Positions 34,805 to 37,296 of a stretch of 37,296 nt of DNA are shown here, piece after piece (position 1 is the first letter of the stretch; every line of letters starts with the position of its first letter). This DNA comes from Synechococcaceae cyanobacterium (GTDB taxonomy: Bacteria; Cyanobacteriota; Cyanobacteriia; PCC-6307; Cyanobiaceae). A program made the translations under genes and the position numbers. The stretch lies in the NCBI GenBank assembly GCA_947378425.1, contig CANCJV010000039.1, positions 1 through 37,296 on the forward strand, read 5' to 3'. The notes beneath the pieces are model-generated. The model searched no databases and was not told the DNA's origin. It worked only from the letters and a program-made list of their open reading frames with translations.

Positions 34805-35818
34805 ATGGTCGTACTGGAGGCCGCAAAAGCCGGGCTCAAGGCCAGGAAGCACCGGTGCTCCATCCAGCTTCGAGGGACGTCGTACGCCCTTGTGGCGACC
34901 CTGCCTGACTGCATCGGTAGTGGCGGCAAACAGATGAGCATCGCCTTGTGTGAGGTCAACTTGTACGTGGCCGAGCAGGTGCCGTCGAACTCACTCCTCA
35001 GCTCCGCACCGAACGCTTCACCTGGCAGACGTGGGACGCGCCCTCGGTCGCCGGGATCATCTCCGTCGCGGACACACCCAGGAGGCACAGCGCCCCATGC
35101 CACCAAGTACCGCACCTCGCCCGAGCGCGGTGCCAACACCTGGACCGAGAACTGAGCCCCTGCCTTCAAAACGTTGCCGCCCAGCGGCCCGGTCAGCGAG
35201 TCCGTCCTGGTGCACATCATCCGCCTGATGCCCAAGGGCAGCGCCAGCCGGCGGGACCAGGGCAACCTCCTCTGCACGATCGGTCAGTCACTCGGCCTCG
35301 AGCTCCCCAAGGCCCGAGCCGCCAGCCTGGGCTACAGCGTCGCCAAGTTGCCCGATCGCGACATCCCTTCCGACGCCGCAATCGAGGAGGCCTGAGCCCC
35401 CATCAAGCTCCCGCACTGGCGCAGGTTGTGGGACGTCTGCCCCGCCTACGGCCTCCGCCCCCAAGGGGCCGCCGACCAGGAAATCCAACCCGACAGCCTG
35501 GCCGTCATCCCGGACAACACCAAAACCGGCAGCCGCAGTTGTCCCGCCTGCCCCAGACGCTGAATCAGATCGCTGCAGCACCACGATCTCCCCCGGCCTA
35601 CCCAGGCCCCCCGATCTCTGACCGAGGTCTTAACCGACGCTCTTGACCGCGACGGCATCACCCTCCTCGCCTGCGTCCAGCGCCATGCCTAAGCCATTCG
35701 CACCATGGCCGCCGTCCTGCCGGTCAGCCACTACGCCCGAAAGCTGTCCTGCCTGCAGGCCGCCAAGATGATGACGATTGACCAGCATTCGGTCGGCCAA
35801 TTCGAGCGCTGCGCATAG
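34805..35818 (+). pseudogene. decayed tyrosine-type integrase
   Basis: Pieces of one integrase can be read in order, but not in one frame. The N-terminal part AAKAGLKARKHRCSIQLRG...YALVATLPD is in frame with ATG 34805. From 34981 the sequence continues in another frame (AVELTPQLRTERFTWQTWDA), then returns to the first (ATKYRTSPERGANTW, about 35095). In-frame stops follow at 35153, 35393, 35561 and 35690, each inside conserved blocks: APIKLPHW...AYGLRPQ (catalytic Arg region), NTKTG (Lys region) and RHA-stop-AIR (second Arg region). The Tyr-containing end is not recognisable. It starts 130 bases after tRNA-Pro, as expected for an element inserted there. At least two frame changes and four stops rule out an active enzyme. 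Confidence 0.85.
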
Positions 35819-36321
35819 CCCTGGGCCTGGCCCCCGGCATCGACCCGATCGGAGCTTGCCGCTGCATGGGCGTCACGATGGTGTCCACACCTCAGGGCAA
35901 AAACTCCAGTGAGAGCAGTAGAAGCCAGAACACAGAGAGCCACAAGAGCGCTAGCAACGGCGGCCATAATTGAGTTGACCCGATATTAATCATACAACTA
36001 TTTCCGAGGCTGTTCTTGATGATGGCTGGCTGGTGTCCTGTGGAAGCATGAAACTGTGCCCATGGCCAATACCAGGATCACCAACAGGGCAAATAGTCAT
36101 CAGATCCTTGTGCCATTGGCCCCAGCGCTGCACCCGTCCATGAAGGACCTCGACATCTTTCAGCACTGGAACTCTGGCCCTCTGCTGGAGAACCGCACGT
36201 GTGGTGCCGATGCCGAGTGGCTGGTGCACCGCGCCCTTGCCTTGATCCCGGCGAGCACGAGTTCCTGCAGCATCCATCGGCCGACTGCACGGAAAAGACC
36301 ACAACGAGTATTGGGCGGCAG
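35819..36321. other. gap in the tRNA-Pro island, with an AT-rich patch
   Basis: 503 bases with no gene I can support. Around 35965-36005 the sequence turns AT-rich, unlike the surroundings, and holds a promoter-like pair (see 35970-35998). The frames on either strand (for example 36056-36490 plus, 35990-36370 minus) lack known likeness. This stretch is probably eroded element DNA. Confidence 0.45.
35970..35998 (+). promoter_or_regulatory. possible sigma-70-type promoter
   Basis: TTGAGT (35970-35975) and TACAAC (35993-35998) are spaced by 17 bases in the most AT-rich patch of the island. Each matches the consensus at four of six positions. The next plausible gene starts at 36322, so any leader would be about 310 bases. 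It is a weak call. Confidence 0.25.
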
Positions 36322-36654
36322 ATGGCCAACCCGCCTGATCCCTACGAGTACATGTGTATGCATGAGGCAATCGCCATGGTTCCGGCCCCTCTCTCCCGGC
36401 TGCAGCCCTACCGAGCGGAGGCGATTGAGGCGTGGCCCTATCTCGACGAAGCCGTCCTGCTCAAGACCCGCAGCCGCAAGGTCTGCATGACCTGCCACTG
36501 GATTCGCCACCACGCCGGCGTCAACTGCATCTGCTTGCTCACGTGCCAGCTGCACCAAGGCCTGATCGCCCATGGCGAGCACCTCACCAGCCGCTGCCAG
36601 GGCTGGACCGACGACATGGTGGGCCAGCGCAGTTGGGCACCCGAGGTCGCCTGA
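36322..36654 (+). CDS. Cys-rich small protein, probable metal-binding
   Basis: 110 residues. The N-terminal half is plain (MANPPDPYEYMCMHEAIAMV). The second half has a compact cluster of Cys and His: KVCMTCHWIRHH, then CICLLTCQLHQ, HGEHLTSRCQGW. Two Cys-x-x-Cys-like pairs with nearby His would suit zinc binding. I believe related proteins occur in other picocyanobacterial accessory regions, but their function is unknown to me. It lies between the integrase remnant and the DUF1651 gene. The ATG at 36322 begins where the sequence becomes protein-like; the frame extends to 36199 without likeness. Confidence 0.65.
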   Translation: MANPPDPYEYMCMHEAIAMVPAPLSRLQPYRAEAIEAWPYLDEAVLLKTRSRKVCMTCHWIRHHAGVNCICLLTCQLHQGLIAHGEHLTSRCQGWTDDMVGQRSWAPEVA

Positions 36655-36923
36655 GCAGCAGGTCAATACACGTCGGTGATCGCAAACGGCCGCCGCTCTC
36701 GCCCCAGGAGGGCTGGATCAGTGATGGCCGCCTTGTGCTCCACTTCCAGCAGACCTGCTGGGATCGCTGGTGTCAGGAGCTGGAGGTCATCACCGGAGAG
36801 CTCTTGCCCGGAGAAGCTGTGCCCCTGCTCAAACACCGCCGGGAACTCACCAGGGAGGCAGCGATCAAGCTCTGGAGTGACAAGCGCAAGGCGGGCTGGA
36901 TCGCCTGTGGCCTCCAGTGGTGA
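36651..36923 (+). CDS. DUF1651 protein, 5' end unclear
   Basis: About 90 codons. The C-terminal part shows the DUF1651 plan of picocyanobacteria: EGWISDGRLVLHFQQTC, then GELLPGEAVPLLKHRRELTR and EAAIKLWSDKRKAGWIACGLQW, with the closing W-x-x-C-G-x-Q-W. No ATG, GTG or TTG lies in frame between the stop of the gene before and the conserved core. Only CTG (36651) or ATA (36666) is available, unless it starts far inside the upstream gene. It may be an intact gene with a rare start or a remnant that lost its start. Function unknown. Confidence 0.55.
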   Translation: MSSRSIHVGDRKRPPLSPQEGWISDGRLVLHFQQTCWDRWCQELEVITGELLPGEAVPLLKHRRELTREAAIKLWSDKRKAGWIACGLQW

Positions 36924-37151
36924 GCAGTGCCGCTCTGAACCCTTCCAGTGGGGCTGTTGCTGCGTCCCGGCTGTGCGGGTCAGATCGCTTGCCAGAACAG
37001 CTCTGATCAGCGCAGCTGATCGCTGCTATTCGGTCCGCTGATAGACCCTGGGCTGCCCAGCGTCCCCTCTGTCGAAAGATTCCGTTACGTTGGCGATGCC
37101 GGAGTACCGGCCTTCCATCCCGCTCTTTGACGAGCACCAATCCCCGTCCTC
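36924..37151 (+). promoter_or_regulatory. psbA upstream region
   Basis: These 228 bases before psbA must hold its light-responsive promoter and leader, but I cannot place -35 and -10 elements with confidence. A near-palindrome CTGGGC-T-GCCCAG lies at 37048-37060, about 90 bases before the start. No strong Shine-Dalgarno sequence precedes the ATG, which is common for psbA. Confidence 0.4.
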
Positions 37152-37296
37152 ATGACCGCCACAATCCAACAGCGCTCCGGCGCCTCGGCGTGGAATCAGT
37201 TCTGCGAGTGGGTCACCTCCACCAACAACCGCCTCTATGTGGGCTGGTTCGGTGTGCTGATGATCCCCACGCTGCTGGCCGCGACCATCTGCTTCA
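37152..37296 (+). CDS. psbA: photosystem II protein D1 (5' part)
   Basis: The first 48 residues of D1 are visible before the window ends: [20 protein letters not shown], then [20 protein letters not shown], which begins the first membrane helix. D1 binds most cofactors of the photosystem II reaction centre and the Mn cluster and is replaced often in light. The residue that separates D1:1 from D1:2 (position 130) lies outside the window. The gene adjoins an eroded accessory region. Confidence 0.97.
   Translation, partial: MTATIQQRSGASAWNQFCEWVTSTNNRLYVGWFGVLMIPTLLAATICF

Noticed and set aside
35731-35967. Minus-strand frame with a hydrophobic N-terminus in the island
   Set aside because: It lies partly antisense to the integrase remnant, has no ribosome site and no likeness; the hydrophobic start alone is not enough.
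36056-36490. Plus and minus frames of 120-145 codons before the Cys-rich gene
   Set aside because: Neither shows known motifs; they overlap each other and the real gene at 36322, and look like chance openings.
34676-37151. Right-hand attachment site matching the tRNA-Pro 3' end
   Set aside because: I looked for a copy of the GGTTCAAATCC to CTCCG end downstream and found none; it may lie outside or be lost.

Overview
The window comes from a high-GC picocyanobacterium of the Cyanobium/Synechococcus/Prochlorococcus lineage. The sequence evidence is the 5' end of psbA (photosystem II D1) at the right edge, a PAM68-type photosystem II assembly gene directly after rpsO, an uninterrupted dnaE, a Met-rich multicopper oxidase, and several small families I know chiefly from cyanobacteria (DUF1816, DUF3288, DUF1651, a lumenal pentapeptide-repeat protein). 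Copies of the octamer GCGATCGC (HIP1) are scattered through it, as in many cyanobacteria. High GC leaves very long antisense shadow frames (opposite dnaG, dnaE and gatA, for example), which are left out. The species cannot be fixed from sequence alone.

Layout. 1-2.0 kb: the tail of an unknown gene, a YraN-type nuclease, an exported pentapeptide-repeat protein and an acidic protein of unknown function. 2.1-3.7 kb: a minus-strand metal pair, a GDT1/UPF0016 transporter followed by a CDF zinc-type efflux protein. 3.8-5.6 kb: an SOS-type umuD-umuC operon behind a LexA-box-like site; the UmuD begins about where other UmuDs are cut. 5.6-7.6 kb: an HpsJ-like membrane protein divergent from a secreted protein with a PEP-CTERM-like sorting tail. 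7.7-11.3 kb: a small acidic protein, a GAF-GGDEF protein with a broken GGDEF motif, and dnaG. 11.5-13.9 kb: an EamA exporter and a CPA-type cation/proton antiporter. 13.9-19.8 kb: a lipoprotein divergent from ruvA, then rpsO and PAM68, converging on dnaE. 20-23.9 kb: a Tat-type multicopper oxidase, gatA and a DUF1816 protein.

24.3-29.7 kb is a run of minus-strand housekeeping genes: a STAS protein, mini-RNase III and the RlmB/TrmH 23S rRNA methyltransferase overlap one another, and trpD overlaps carA by 4 bases. RlmB carries a long Arg/Asp/Pro-rich repeat extension and an acidic tail. 30-34.6 kb holds a DUF3288 gene, a single-chain ABC exporter and a plus-strand set around msrA that ends in three tightly overlapping small genes, one of them only 55 codons.

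34.6-36.9 kb is the accessory part. A tRNA-Pro(GGG) gene is followed within 150 bases by a decayed tyrosine integrase with several stops and frame changes, then a Cys-rich small protein and a DUF1651 protein. I read this as the remains of an integrated element at a tRNA target, lying between the tRNA and psbA. No complete new defence or mobile system is visible. The most unusual items are the pre-trimmed UmuD, the eroded tRNA-Pro island, the disordered RlmB extensions, the degenerate GGDEF protein, and a terminator at 29.8 kb with no recognised gene in front of it.
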